Source of the DNA: Rubrivivax sp.
GTDB lineage: Bacteria > Pseudomonadota > Gammaproteobacteria > Burkholderiales > Burkholderiaceae_C
Reading direction: 5' to 3'
Length of the DNA stretch: 64,000 nt
Assembly (NCBI GenBank): GCA_027485165.1
Contig: JAIXRN010000064.1
Coordinates: 83,166 to 147,165 of the forward strand
Positions 8,106-16,335 of this stretch are shown piece after piece; the stretch's first letter is position 1; each line of letters begins with the position of its first letter. A program made the translations under genes and the position numbers. The notes below the pieces were generated by a model that made no database searches, was not told the origin of the DNA, and saw nothing but the letters and a program-made list of their open reading frames with translations.

Positions 8106-10835
8106 ATGACGTCGACACTTTCCCCCGCAGACTGGGCCCGCGTTTCGCCCTTGTTCGACCAGGCGCTGGACCTGCCAGAAGGCGCGCGCGGGCCCTGGCT
8201 GGCTGCCGTCGCAGCGCAGGACCCCGCCACCGCCACCCAGCTGCGCGCCCTGCTGGCTGCCCATGCCGACCAGGCGGCCACAGAACGCCTGGAACGCGGC
8301 CCGCAGCTCACCTTGCCGCCTGGCGGCGAATTGCCAGGCCTGGGGCCTGGCCTGCGCGTAGGCCCCTGGCGGCTGATGGCCCCGCTGGGCAGCGGCGGCA
8401 TGGCCACGGTCTGGCGCGCTGCGCGGGCTGACGGCGCCTACCAGCGCGAAGTGGCGCTGAAGCTGCCTTTGCACCGCCTGCCCGACGCCGCCGCGGCGCT
8501 GCGTTTCGAGCGCGAATGCGACATCCTGGCGCGGCTGGAACACCCCAACATTGCGCGCCTGTACGACGCCGACCTGGGCGGGTCGCCCCTGCCCTGGCTG
8601 GCCATCGAACAGGTGCAGGGCCAGCCGCTGGACCAGTGGTGCCGCCAGCAGCGCCTGCCGCTGGCGCAGCGCCTGGCGCTGTTCATCCAGGTGTTGCAGG
8701 CCGTGCAGTACGCGCACAGCCACCTGGTGCTGCATCGCGACCTGAAGGCGTCGAACATCCTCGTCACGCCGCAGGGCCAGGTGAAGCTGCTGGACTTCGG
8801 CATCGCCAGCCTGCTGCAGGAAGCCGACCTGGCCACGCCCGCACAGGGCCCCGCCGACGCCGCCCGGACGGCGCGCGCGATGACGCCGGCCTATGCCGCA
8901 CCAGAACAGATCGAGAGCGGCCCGCTCAGCACCGCCACCGACCTTTACGCTGCCGGCGTGGTGCTGTTCGACCTGCTGACCGGTGCGCGCCCCTACAGCG
9001 GCCCCACCCACACGCCGGCCGAACTGGAACAGGCCATCCTGCGCGGCCCGCTGCGGCCGGCCAGCCAGGCCTGCACGGCCGAAGCGGCAGCCGCCTCAGG
9101 CCTGGCGCTGCCGGCGCTGCGCCGCGCGCTGGCGGGCGACATCGACGCCATCCTGGCGCGGGCACTGCAGCGCGAACCACAGCGCCGCTACGCGTCGGCC
9201 CAGGCCTTCGCGGCCGACCTGCAGCGCCACCTGGACAGCCTGCCCGTTCAGGCGCGCCAGCGCACGCCGGGGTATGTGCTGGGCCGCTTCGTGCGCCGGC
9301 ACCGCGCCCTGGTGGGGCTGGCCAGCGTGGCCGGCCTGGGCCTGGCCGTGGCCCTGACCGTGGCCGCGCGGCAGGCCAGCATCGCCAGCGACCAGGAACG
9401 CCGCGCCCTGGCGGCGCAGGCCACGAACGAAGCCGGCACCGCCTTCATGGCCGACCTGCTGAACGACGCCCTGCGCGCCGGCCGGCCGATCAATGCCGAC
9501 GAATGGCTGGCGCGCGCCGAACGCATGGCACGCCAGAGCTTTGCCGGCAAGCCCGACCAGCTGGCGGGCGTGCTGTGGATGGTGGCCCAGCGCGCCAGCG
9601 ACTGGGAAGGCCAGGAACGCAGCCGCACCCTGGTGCGCGAAGCGCTGGCCATGGCCCGCGACCCGGACCTGCGCGACCAGCTGGGCTGCGAAGACGCCTT
9701 CGCCCAGGCCCAGCTGGGCGAACTGGCCGCGGCCAGCCAGCGCCTGCAGGCCCTGGCCGACCAGGCCAGCGCCCTGCCCGCGGCCCGTGCCTGTGCGCTG
9801 GGCTACCTGGCCTTCATGGCCGGCCAGGGGGGCCGGCTGCCTGAAGCCGTGACGCTGCAGGAACGCGCGCTGGGCTTGCTGGCCCAGGCCCCCGTCGTAC
9901 CCGAACATGCGCGCGCCGCCATGACCGCACGGCTGGCGCTGTTCAAGAGCCAGCTGGGCAATGGCCAGGAAAGTGACCGCCTGTTCGCCCAGGCACTGGC
10001 GCTGATGGCCGACAGCGGCCGCGAACGCAGCATGGCGGCCTGGGCGGTGCGCAATGAATGGGCGATAGCGCTGAGCGTCGCGGGCGACTCGCGCCGCGCC
10101 CTGGCCCTGGGGCAGCAGAACCTGGCGCTGATGACCGAGGACGGTGTCTACACGCCCAAGGCGCTGTACACCGCACGCAACGTGGGCCTGACGGCACTGG
10201 CCGCCGGCCGCTACGCCGAAGCCGCCGCCATCTTCGACAGCAGCCTGGCCCAGGCCGCAGCAGCCGGTGCGCAGACGCCAGAAATCCTGCGTGCCATCGA
10301 ATGCGACCGCGTCGTGCTGGCCACACGCAGCCTGCAGCCGCAAGCCGCAGCCCTGGCCCTGGCGCGCGCCGACCGGGTGCCCCGCCGGGCCAGTGCCTCC
10401 GATGCCTTCTACGACCGGGGCTGCCGGCTGGCGCGGGCCGAATTCGACATCGCGCGCGGCGCCGCAACGGCAGCGCTGGACATCCTGCAGCCGCTACTGG
10501 CGGAACCCGGCGCCGCATCACCGCCCTGGCAGTGGCATGGCCGTCTGCTGGCGGCGCGGGCGCAGCTGGGCCTGGGCAGGGCGGCGGCAGCCCTGGCAGA
10601 AGCCGAGCAAGCGCTCGCAACTGCCCGGCAACTGCAGGGCGACCGGCAGCATTCGGTGCGCAGCGGTTCAGCGCTGCTTTGGCTGGGTGCCGCACAAGCC
10701 GCCGCAGGCGACGCGGCAGCGGCCCGCGCCAGCCTGCAGCAGGCGGTGCAGCAGCTGCAAGGCAGCGTGGACCCAGCACACCCCTGGCTGGCAGAAGCCC
10801 AGTCCCGGCTGGCCGCGCTGGGCGGGCCGACCTAG
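8106..10835 (+). CDS. Transmembrane Ser/Thr protein kinase with C-terminal TPR-like sensor region
   Basis: This 909-residue protein carries a Hanks-type kinase domain at about residues 85-370. The Gly loop is GSGGMATVWRA, the ATP Lys is in EVALKLP, the catalytic loop is HRDLKASNIL, the Mg site is DFGIA and an APEQ segment is present. One membrane helix (LVGLASVAGLGLAVALTV, about residue 402) separates it from a long Ala/Leu helical region of TPR-like repeats (about 450-905). The C-terminal part would lie in the periplasm. All catalytic residues are present, so it should be active. Partnership with the ECF sigma factor is inferred from adjacency and known ECF-kinase pairs. Confidence 0.9.
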   Translation: MTSTLSPADWARVSPLFDQALDLPEGARGPWLAAVAAQDPATATQLRALLAAHADQAATERLERGPQLTLPPGGELPGLGPGLRVGPWRLMAPLGSGGMATVWRAARADGAYQREVALKLPLHRLPDAAAALRFERECDILARLEHPNIARLYDADLGGSPLPWLAIEQVQGQPLDQWCRQQRLPLAQRLALFIQVLQAVQYAHSHLVLHRDLKASNILVTPQGQVKLLDFGIASLLQEADLATPAQGPADAARTARAMTPAYAAPEQIESGPLSTATDLYAAGVVLFDLLTGARPYSGPTHTPAELEQAILRGPLRPASQACTAEAAAASGLALPALRRALAGDIDAILARALQREPQRRYASAQAFAADLQRHLDSLPVQARQRTPGYVLGRFVRRHRALVGLASVAGLGLAVALTVAARQASIASDQERRALAAQATNEAGTAFMADLLNDALRAGRPINADEWLARAERMARQSFAGKPDQLAGVLWMVAQRASDWEGQERSRTLVREALAMARDPDLRDQLGCEDAFAQAQLGELAAASQRLQALADQASALPAARACALGYLAFMAGQGGRLPEAVTLQERALGLLAQAPVVPEHARAAMTARLALFKSQLGNGQESDRLFAQALALMADSGRERSMAAWAVRNEWAIALSVAGDSRRALALGQQNLALMTEDGVYTPKALYTARNVGLTALAAGRYAEAAAIFDSSLAQAAAAGAQTPEILRAIECDRVVLATRSLQPQAAALALARADRVPRRASASDAFYDRGCRLARAEFDIARGAATAALDILQPLLAEPGAASPPWQWHGRLLAARAQLGLGRAAAALAEAEQALATARQLQGDRQHSVRSGSALLWLGAAQAAAGDAAAARASLQQAVQQLQGSVDPAHPWLAEAQSRLAALGGPT

Positions 10836-10857
10836 CGCCCCACCCGCTACCCAGGGT

Positions 10858-11505
10858 CTAGAAGCCCAGGCTCGCGAGCAGGTCGTCCACCTCGCCCTGG
10901 TTGCTGACGACGTCGGTGCGGCCGGTGGCGTCCACCACCGGGCCATTCAGCACGTTGGGGTCGACCTTCTCGCGCTGGTCGGGCGGCACCACGCTCACCA
11001 GCAACTTCACCAGGCTGTCTTCCAGGTCATTGGCCAGCGTCACGACCTTGGCCACCACCTGGCCGGTCAGGTCGTGGAAGTCCTGCGCCATCATGATGTC
11101 GGTCAGGTGGCCGTCGATGCGTGCCGTGCGCGACTCCACGTCCTGCACGAAGTTCAGCACGGCGCCGCTGGCCACCGCCTTGACGGGGTTTTCCACCAGG
11201 GCCGCGGCCATCGCACGCGTGGCTTCGTTGATGTAGGCGTGGTCGGCCTTGGCCTGGTCGACCGAGTTCAGCACCTTGTTGGCGGCGTCGGCCGTCTTGG
11301 TGGCGATGTAGGTCAGACGGCTGCGCGCGTCGGGCAGGCCGTCGGTTGCGATCTGCAGCTTGGGCATCACGCCCAGCTGGGCCATGGTGTCGTGCAGCAG
11401 CCGGGTGATGGACCCGATCTGCTGGAAGACCTCGGGCGATACAGCCAGGGCCGGGGCTTGCGCCGCAGCGGGTGCCTGCAATGTGGTGGCGTCGTCCATC
11501 TTCAT
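10858..11505 (-). CDS. cheZ: Chemotaxis phosphatase CheZ
   Basis: This 215-residue protein has the CheZ helical hairpin and the phosphatase motif QDFHDLTGQVVAKV, whose Asp and Gln act on CheY-P. The C-terminal CheY-binding helix is GEVDDLLASLGF. CheZ dephosphorylates CheY-P to reset motor switching. ATG 11505 was chosen because GGGAGA precedes it and the family N-terminus begins there; the open frame continues far upstream without biological meaning. It follows cheY by 14 bp on the same strand. In related genomes flhB comes next; here the accessory block intervenes. Confidence 0.95.
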   Translation of the reverse strand: MKMDDATTLQAPAAAQAPALAVSPEVFQQIGSITRLLHDTMAQLGVMPKLQIATDGLPDARSRLTYIATKTADAANKVLNSVDQAKADHAYINEATRAMAAALVENPVKAVASGAVLNFVQDVESRTARIDGHLTDIMMAQDFHDLTGQVVAKVVTLANDLEDSLVKLLVSVVPPDQREKVDPNVLNGPVVDATGRTDVVSNQGEVDDLLASLGF

Positions 11506-11519
11506 GTTGGTTTCTCCCT

Positions 11520-11918
11520 TCAAGCCGTGGCTGCGAGCTTCTGCAGGATCTTCTGCAGTTTTTCTTCCAGCGTCGCCTTGGTGAAGGGCTTGACGATGTA
11601 ACCCGCCGCCCCGCTTTGCGCCGCCAGCACGATGTCTTCCTTGCGCGCCTCGGCCGTGACCATCAGCACCGGCAGGTGCTTCAGGCTGTCGTCGGCCTTG
11701 ATGGCCTTCAGCAAGTCGAAGCCGTTCATGTTCGGCATGTTGATGTCCGACACCACGAAGTCGTACTTCTGCGCCTTCAGCATGTTCAGCGCCACCGCGC
11801 CGTCCTCGGCCTCGTCGGCGTTGTTGCAGCCCATCTCCTTGAGCAGGCCGCGCACGATGCGGCGCATGGTGGAGAAGTCGTCGACGATCAGAAACTTGAG
11901 GTCGGTGGGCGTGGTCAT
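11520..11918 (-). CDS. cheY: Chemotaxis response regulator CheY
   Basis: A single receiver domain of 132 residues: acidic pair in [13 protein letters not shown], phosphorylated Asp in [17 protein letters not shown] (about residue 60), Thr in LMVTAEA and Lys in IVKPFTK. There is no output domain. CheY-P binds the flagellar switch protein FliM and changes rotation. The DINMPNMNG and VTAEA stretches are almost identical to those of enteric CheY. It lies between motB and cheZ on the same strand and is probably cotranscribed with both. Confidence 0.97.
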   Translation of the reverse strand: MTTPTDLKFLIVDDFSTMRRIVRGLLKEMGCNNADEAEDGAVALNMLKAQKYDFVVSDINMPNMNGFDLLKAIKADDSLKHLPVLMVTAEARKEDIVLAAQSGAAGYIVKPFTKATLEEKLQKILQKLAATA

Positions 11919-11956
11919 GGATGGGGCCTCGAAGGGGTGGGCGGGGTCTGGCAGGT

Positions 11957-12931
11957 TTATCGGACAGGCGGGGGCGGACTTGAGACCGGCGCGGGCCCGG
12001 GCTCGGCGCCCGGTTCGGGCTGGGCCGCTGTGGGTTCGGGCGTGGCCATGGCGTCGCGGAACACACGCTCTTCGGCTTCACGCGTCATCACGATCAGGCT
12101 GATGCGACGGTTCACCGGCGCACTGGGGTCCTTGCGGTCGTAGGGCGTGCTGGCGGCCAGCCCCTGCACACGCAAGACCTGGTCGTCGGGCAGGCCGCCC
12201 AGCACCAGTTCGCGGCGCGATGCGTTGGCGCGGTCGGCGCTCAGTTCCCAGTTCCCGTAGCCCAGGCCGGGGCGGTCGCCGCCCGGGAAGGGCATGGCGT
12301 CGGTGTGCCCTTCCAGCGTCAGCCGGTTGGGCACCTCGGCCAGGGCGTTGCCGATCTCGCGCAGCAGTTCGCGCATGTGGCCCTGCACCACGGGGCTGCC
12401 GCTGGCAAACATCGGCCGGCCTTCCTGGTCGGTGATCTGGATGCGCAGACCGTCGGCCACCATGTCCAGCTTGATCTGGCCCAACATCGATTCCAGCTTC
12501 GGGTTGGCCGCCAGCTTCTCTTCGATCTTCTGTTTCAGGTCTTCCAGCCGCGCGATTTCAGCGCGCGTCTGCTCGGCCTTCAGCACGCGCAGGTTGACGG
12601 TGGCGCGTTCGGCCGCGATCTCGCCGCGCTTGACCTGGCCCGTGGTGCGCGTCAGGTCCTGGCCGCCGCCCTTCACCACATGCGACGAGTCGCCCGAACC
12701 CGAGCCGCTGGACATCAGCGCAATCTTCAGCGGGCTACCGAAGTAGTCGGCGATACCCTTCTTGTCGCCTTCGGTGGTGCTGCCCAGCAGCCACATCAGC
12801 AGGAAGAAGGCCATCATGGCCGTCACGAAGTCGGCGTACGCAATCTTCCAGGCGCCGCCATGCGCGGCATGCCCGCCCTTCTTGACGCGCTTGATGATGA
12901 TCGGCTGCAGCTTCTTTGCATCACCCGCCAT
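11957..12931 (-). CDS. motB: Flagellar stator protein MotB
   Basis: This 324-residue protein has one N-terminal membrane helix with the proton-binding Asp ([20 protein letters not shown], Asp at about residue 34). A plug/linker follows, then an OmpA-type peptidoglycan-binding domain ([31 protein letters not shown]). The C-terminus is Pro-rich. With MotA it forms the proton-driven stator. The ATG at 12931 has no ordinary ribosome-binding site: a run of ten G (on the coding strand) lies 7 bases upstream, created by a repeat-like spacer after motA. The gene itself is intact. Confidence 0.97.
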   Translation of the reverse strand: MAGDAKKLQPIIIKRVKKGGHAAHGGAWKIAYADFVTAMMAFFLLMWLLGSTTEGDKKGIADYFGSPLKIALMSSGSGSGDSSHVVKGGGQDLTRTTGQVKRGEIAAERATVNLRVLKAEQTRAEIARLEDLKQKIEEKLAANPKLESMLGQIKLDMVADGLRIQITDQEGRPMFASGSPVVQGHMRELLREIGNALAEVPNRLTLEGHTDAMPFPGGDRPGLGYGNWELSADRANASRRELVLGGLPDDQVLRVQGLAASTPYDRKDPSAPVNRRISLIVMTREAEERVFRDAMATPEPTAAQPEPGAEPGPAPVSSPPPPVR

Positions 12932-13057
12932 TTATTGGCCCCCCCCCCGTAGCGACTTCGTCGCTCCCCCCCAGGGGGGCGGCCCCCAGCGGCCCGGCAG
13001 AGCCGGTTCCGCGGCGGCTGCTTGAAGGGCTGCTGCGCCCTGCGGGCGTGCGCAGCG
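12932..13057. repeat. GC-rich REP-like spacer between motA and motB
   Basis: This 126-bp spacer separates two genes that are normally nearly contiguous. It holds a C10 run (12939-12948), a hairpin AGCGAC-TTC-GTCGCT, a second stem CCCCCC-A-GGGGGG, and a GGCCCGGCAGAGCCGGTTCC stretch that can also fold. This composition is typical of short dispersed intergenic elements in Burkholderiales genomes. I recognise the style, not a named family. Only one copy is seen in the window, so its repeat nature is inference. Confidence 0.45.
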
Positions 13058-13918
13058 TCACTTCTTGCCCTTCACGTGGCTTTCGAGCTCGGCGAAGGTG
13101 GGCCGTACGGTGCTCAGCAGCACCTTGCGGCCGAATTCGATGGCCACTTGCGGCGCGTAGCCCTGCATGCTGGCCAGCAGGGTGGTCTTGATGCACTGCA
13201 GTTCCTTGCCGCTTTCTTCGACCTTCTGTTCCAGCAGGCCGGCCACCGGTTCAGCAAACGCATACGCCAGCAAAATGCCCAGGAAGGTACCCACCAGGGC
13301 CGAGCCGATCATCGCGCCCAGTACCGCCGGCGGCTGGCCGACGCTGCCCATGGTCTTTACCACGCCCAGCACCGCGGCCACGATGCCGAAGGCCGGCAGG
13401 CCGCCAGCGATGCGCTGGATGGCGGCCACGGGCGCATGCGCTTCGTGATGGTGGGTCTCGATCTCGCTGTCCATCAGCGATTCGATCTCGTGCGCGTTCA
13501 GGTTGCCGCTGACCATCATGCGCAGGTAGTCGGTGATGAACTCGGTCACGTGGTGGTCGTTGCCCACCTGCGGGTACTTCTGGAACAGCGGGCTGCTGTG
13601 CGGGTCCTCGACGTCCTTTTCGATCGACATCAGGCCTTCCTTGCGCGCCTTCTGCAGGATGTCGTACATCAGCGCCAGCAGTTCCATGTAGCGCGCCTTG
13701 GTGTACTTGCTGCCCTTGAAGCAGCTCAAGGCGCCGGCGATGGTGGCCTTGATCACCGTCATCTGGTTGTTCACCAGGAAGGCGCCCAGCGTGGCGCCGC
13801 CGATCATGGCCATTTCCCAAGGCAGGGCCTTGATGATCGGGCCCATGTTGCCGCCGTGGGCGACGAACACCCCGAACACGCAACCCAGCACGACGACCCA
13901 ACCGATGATGACGAACAT
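13058..13918 (-). CDS. motA: Flagellar stator protein MotA
   Basis: This 286-residue protein has four membrane helices. The family pattern includes MFVIIGWVVVLGCVFGVF at the start and two adjacent late helices (residues about 165-230, GGLPAFGIVAAVLGVVKTMG and IGSALVGTFLGILLAYAF). The cytoplasmic loop carries conserved charged residues (KARKEGLMSIEKDVEDP). MotA surrounds MotB and conducts protons that drive rotation. ATG 13918 gives the exact family N-terminus; the frame extends upstream without support. It is followed by motB after an unusual 126-bp spacer. Confidence 0.97.
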   Translation of the reverse strand: MFVIIGWVVVLGCVFGVFVAHGGNMGPIIKALPWEMAMIGGATLGAFLVNNQMTVIKATIAGALSCFKGSKYTKARYMELLALMYDILQKARKEGLMSIEKDVEDPHSSPLFQKYPQVGNDHHVTEFITDYLRMMVSGNLNAHEIESLMDSEIETHHHEAHAPVAAIQRIAGGLPAFGIVAAVLGVVKTMGSVGQPPAVLGAMIGSALVGTFLGILLAYAFAEPVAGLLEQKVEESGKELQCIKTTLLASMQGYAPQVAIEFGRKVLLSTVRPTFAELESHVKGKK

Positions 13919-13974
13919 GTCTGCAGGTTCCGACGATGGCGCCCAGGCCGCAGGGGGCCGCCAGGCATGGGTGT

Positions 13975-14778
13975 TTATCGGCAGGGCGGCGCCACGGTTG
14001 AGCTGCGGCGGTACAGCCACACCGGCCGCTGGCCGGGCGCACCCAGGCGCTGGTGCGCCGCCACGCCCGGCACGTCGAATTCCAGGCTCGCCAGCCAGCC
14101 GCCTTCGGGCAGCTCGGCCATCGCCTTGGCATGCGCGCGGGCCATCGATTCCGGTCGCTGGAACACGTAGACCAGGCCGTAGGCCGACCAGTCGGCGGCC
14201 CAGATGTCGCCGCCACGCACGCGCGCCCAGGGGCAGCGCCAGGCCGCAGCCCAGCGCAGCACCCGGCTGCGCTCGATGCCCTGCAGTTGCGCGGCCGGAA
14301 ACTGCTGCCGCAGTTCAGCCAGGCCGTGGCCCAGGCCGCAACCGGCGTCCAGCACGGCGGCCGGGGGCTGTGCCGAGCAGGCCTGCGCCAAACCACCCAG
14401 CGCGCCGGCCGGCGTGGGAAACCAGGGCGCGTCGCGCCAGGCCCCCAGCGGGTACAGCAACAGCAGCACGCCCGAGGCCAGCCCCCAGGCCCAGGGCGGT
14501 AGCGCGGCCGTGCCGCCACCGGCCGAAAGCAACAGGCTGGCCAGCGGAAAGCCGGCCGCAGCGATGACACGCCGCCAGCGCCCGTGGCAGGCGAGGGCCA
14601 GTGCTGCAGCCGCCAGCAGGCCGACGGCCCACGCCGCCGCTGGCGGAAAGCCCCAGCCCGGCAGCAGACGCCAGGCCAGCAGACCCACGGCCCAGGCCAG
14701 TACGGCAGGCCAGGGCCAGGGCAGGTGCGGCAGGCGGCGCAGGGGGGATGGGCGGGACGCCGAGGCGATGGCCTTCAT
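13975..14778 (-). CDS. Membrane-anchored class I SAM-dependent methyltransferase
   Basis: About 267 residues. Roughly the first 120 contain several hydrophobic segments (LPWPWPAVLAWAVGLLAW, AAAWAVGLLAAAALALAC, FPLASLLLSAGGG, LASGVLLLLYPLGAW). The rest is a Rossmann methyltransferase with the SAM motif AVLDAGCGLGHGLAELR and a downstream acidic residue in GIERS. The substrate is not identifiable. ATG 14778 (MKAIASASR) was preferred to the extended frame at 14811. It lies 56 bp upstream of motA on the same strand and might share its transcript. Similar integral-membrane methyltransferases are seen in Burkholderiales without assigned function, to my knowledge. Confidence 0.75.
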   Translation of the reverse strand: MKAIASASRPSPLRRLPHLPWPWPAVLAWAVGLLAWRLLPGWGFPPAAAWAVGLLAAAALALACHGRWRRVIAAAGFPLASLLLSAGGGTAALPPWAWGLASGVLLLLYPLGAWRDAPWFPTPAGALGGLAQACSAQPPAAVLDAGCGLGHGLAELRQQFPAAQLQGIERSRVLRWAAAWRCPWARVRGGDIWAADWSAYGLVYVFQRPESMARAHAKAMAELPEGGWLASLEFDVPGVAAHQRLGAPGQRPVWLYRRSSTVAPPCR

Positions 14779-14877
14779 GTCCGCAGTGTGGGCGGGCTGG
14801 CCGCGCCGCAATCGATCGAGAACGCTCGGGAAAGCGGGCGAAAGCCAGCGACTGCGGCGCCTGCGTCGCCTGCGGCT

Positions 14878-16083
14878 TCAGCGCAGGGCCAGCAGCTTTT
14901 CGTGCGGGGGCCGAACCTTGATCGCGCCCACCGCCACCGCGCCCTTAACGGCATAGCGCCGGTCCAGGGTGTCGCGCAGCGCCGGCTCCATCAGCACGTT
15001 GCCCGTGGCGCCCACCAGGCTGGCCACCACCGGCAGGTTGGCGCGGCGCCCGCGCGCCACGACGATGCCGACTTCGCCGCTGACCAGTTCCACAAAGCTG
15101 CCCGGCGGGTACAGACCCACGGCCTTCAGCAGCGCGCCGCCGATCTCGTCGGGCACGCCACCAGCGCCCAGGCAGGCTTCGCGCGCAGCCTGCACTGGGG
15201 ACATCGGCATGCGCGTGGCGCGGCGGCTGAGCTTGGCGATGAAGATGTCCACCCGGCGCAGCAGCCGCGCCAGCTGGCGTTCGGGCGGCAGGCTGGCCAG
15301 GGGCAGCTCGGCGCCGCTGGCGTCGTGGTGCAGGCGCACAACAGCCAGCCACAGGTTGTCGGCCACGCCGCTGTCGCGCAACAGGCGTTCGCCCACCAGC
15401 GGGTGCTGGTCGATTTCGGCCCGCATGTCAGGCGACACCGGCAAGTCGGTGGTGGCCAGCTGGTCTTGCAGCTTGTGCATGCCCACGTTCATGCTCAGCG
15501 CCGCCAGGGCCAGCGCGTCCAGCCACTCCTGCGGCCAGCCCAGCAGCGGTGCGGCGTGTTCACACACCTGCAGCGTCAGCATGGCGTGATGGCTGCTGTA
15601 CTTCTGCGTCGAATGCCCGGCTTCATAGACGCCGTGGTACAGGCCTGCGTCGGGCCGGCGCTGCAGCAGGCTGCGCGCGCGCTGCAGCACGCCACGCAGC
15701 CGGGCTTGCCAGTCGCTGCCGGGGCGCACGTCGCGCAGGGCTGAATCCAGCTGGCCGGTCAGTTCTTCCCACTGTTCGGGCAGGCTCAGGGCGCGCACCG
15801 GGCGGGCTTCCTTGCTGTCCATGTCGGGCGCGACCGCGGCCACCTGCGACAACGTGGCGCCCTGCCGGATCATCACGTCCATCGCAGCCTGCAGCCGGCG
15901 CGTCCATTCAGCAGATTCGGACTCGTCGCTGAACAGCGGCTGCGCCGTCAGCAGGTTCATCTGGTTCTGGTTTTCCACCGCCTCGCCCGCGGCCAGCAAC
16001 AGCCTGCCCGTCGCGTCGCGCAGGCCGAAAGGCAGCGGCTTGTCGCGGCGGATGTACTGGGCTGAGAAGGGAACAAGCTTCAC
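14878..16083 (-). CDS. Degenerate HD-GYP-like (HD superfamily) protein
   Basis: About 401 residues from a GTG start (16083, VKLVPFSAQYI). An N-terminal region (PLPFGLRDATGRLLLAAGE) is of the type found before HD-GYP domains. An HD-like helical core follows (SSHHAMLTLQVCEHAAPLL, HPLVGERLL, VRLHHDASG). The metal-binding HD dyad expected in HDIGK is replaced by SMNVGMHKL, and no GYP follows HH. It is therefore probably not an active c-di-GMP phosphodiesterase and may be a binding or scaffold protein. It sits between flhDC (behind that operon's terminator) and motA, suggesting a motility role. Confidence 0.7.
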   Translation of the reverse strand: MKLVPFSAQYIRRDKPLPFGLRDATGRLLLAAGEAVENQNQMNLLTAQPLFSDESESAEWTRRLQAAMDVMIRQGATLSQVAAVAPDMDSKEARPVRALSLPEQWEELTGQLDSALRDVRPGSDWQARLRGVLQRARSLLQRRPDAGLYHGVYEAGHSTQKYSSHHAMLTLQVCEHAAPLLGWPQEWLDALALAALSMNVGMHKLQDQLATTDLPVSPDMRAEIDQHPLVGERLLRDSGVADNLWLAVVRLHHDASGAELPLASLPPERQLARLLRRVDIFIAKLSRRATRMPMSPVQAAREACLGAGGVPDEIGGALLKAVGLYPPGSFVELVSGEVGIVVARGRRANLPVVASLVGATGNVLMEPALRDTLDRRYAVKGAVAVGAIKVRPPHEKLLALR

Positions 16084-16205
16084 GGTGTGGGGGGCGAGTG
16101 CGGCGCGGTGCTGCAGCGCGAAGGGCTGCACACCCCCGCTGTATCGACCAGCTGAGCCCTGGCCTGAAGTCCAGCAGCGGCGCGATGGCGCAGGCCGCCA
16201 GGGGC

Positions 16206-16234
16206 AAAAAAAAGCGGGCCCCGAGGGGCCCGCT
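16206..16234 (-). terminator. Intrinsic terminator downstream of flhDC
   Basis: A perfect stem AGCGGGCCCC / GGGGCCCGCT (16213-16222 with 16225-16234) is followed on the minus strand by an eight-base T run (complement of 16206-16213). This is a textbook rho-independent terminator for leftward transcription, located about 100 bp after the flhC stop. It separates flhDC from the HD-GYP-like gene. Confidence 0.92.
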
Positions 16235-16335
16235 GGAAAGCACAGAGAACTGTGCCAGGAGGAGACATGCAATCAACTCACCCTTGTTATCGACAAGGAT
16301 GCATGCGGCGTTGAGCCCAACCCGGGCCGAAAAGT

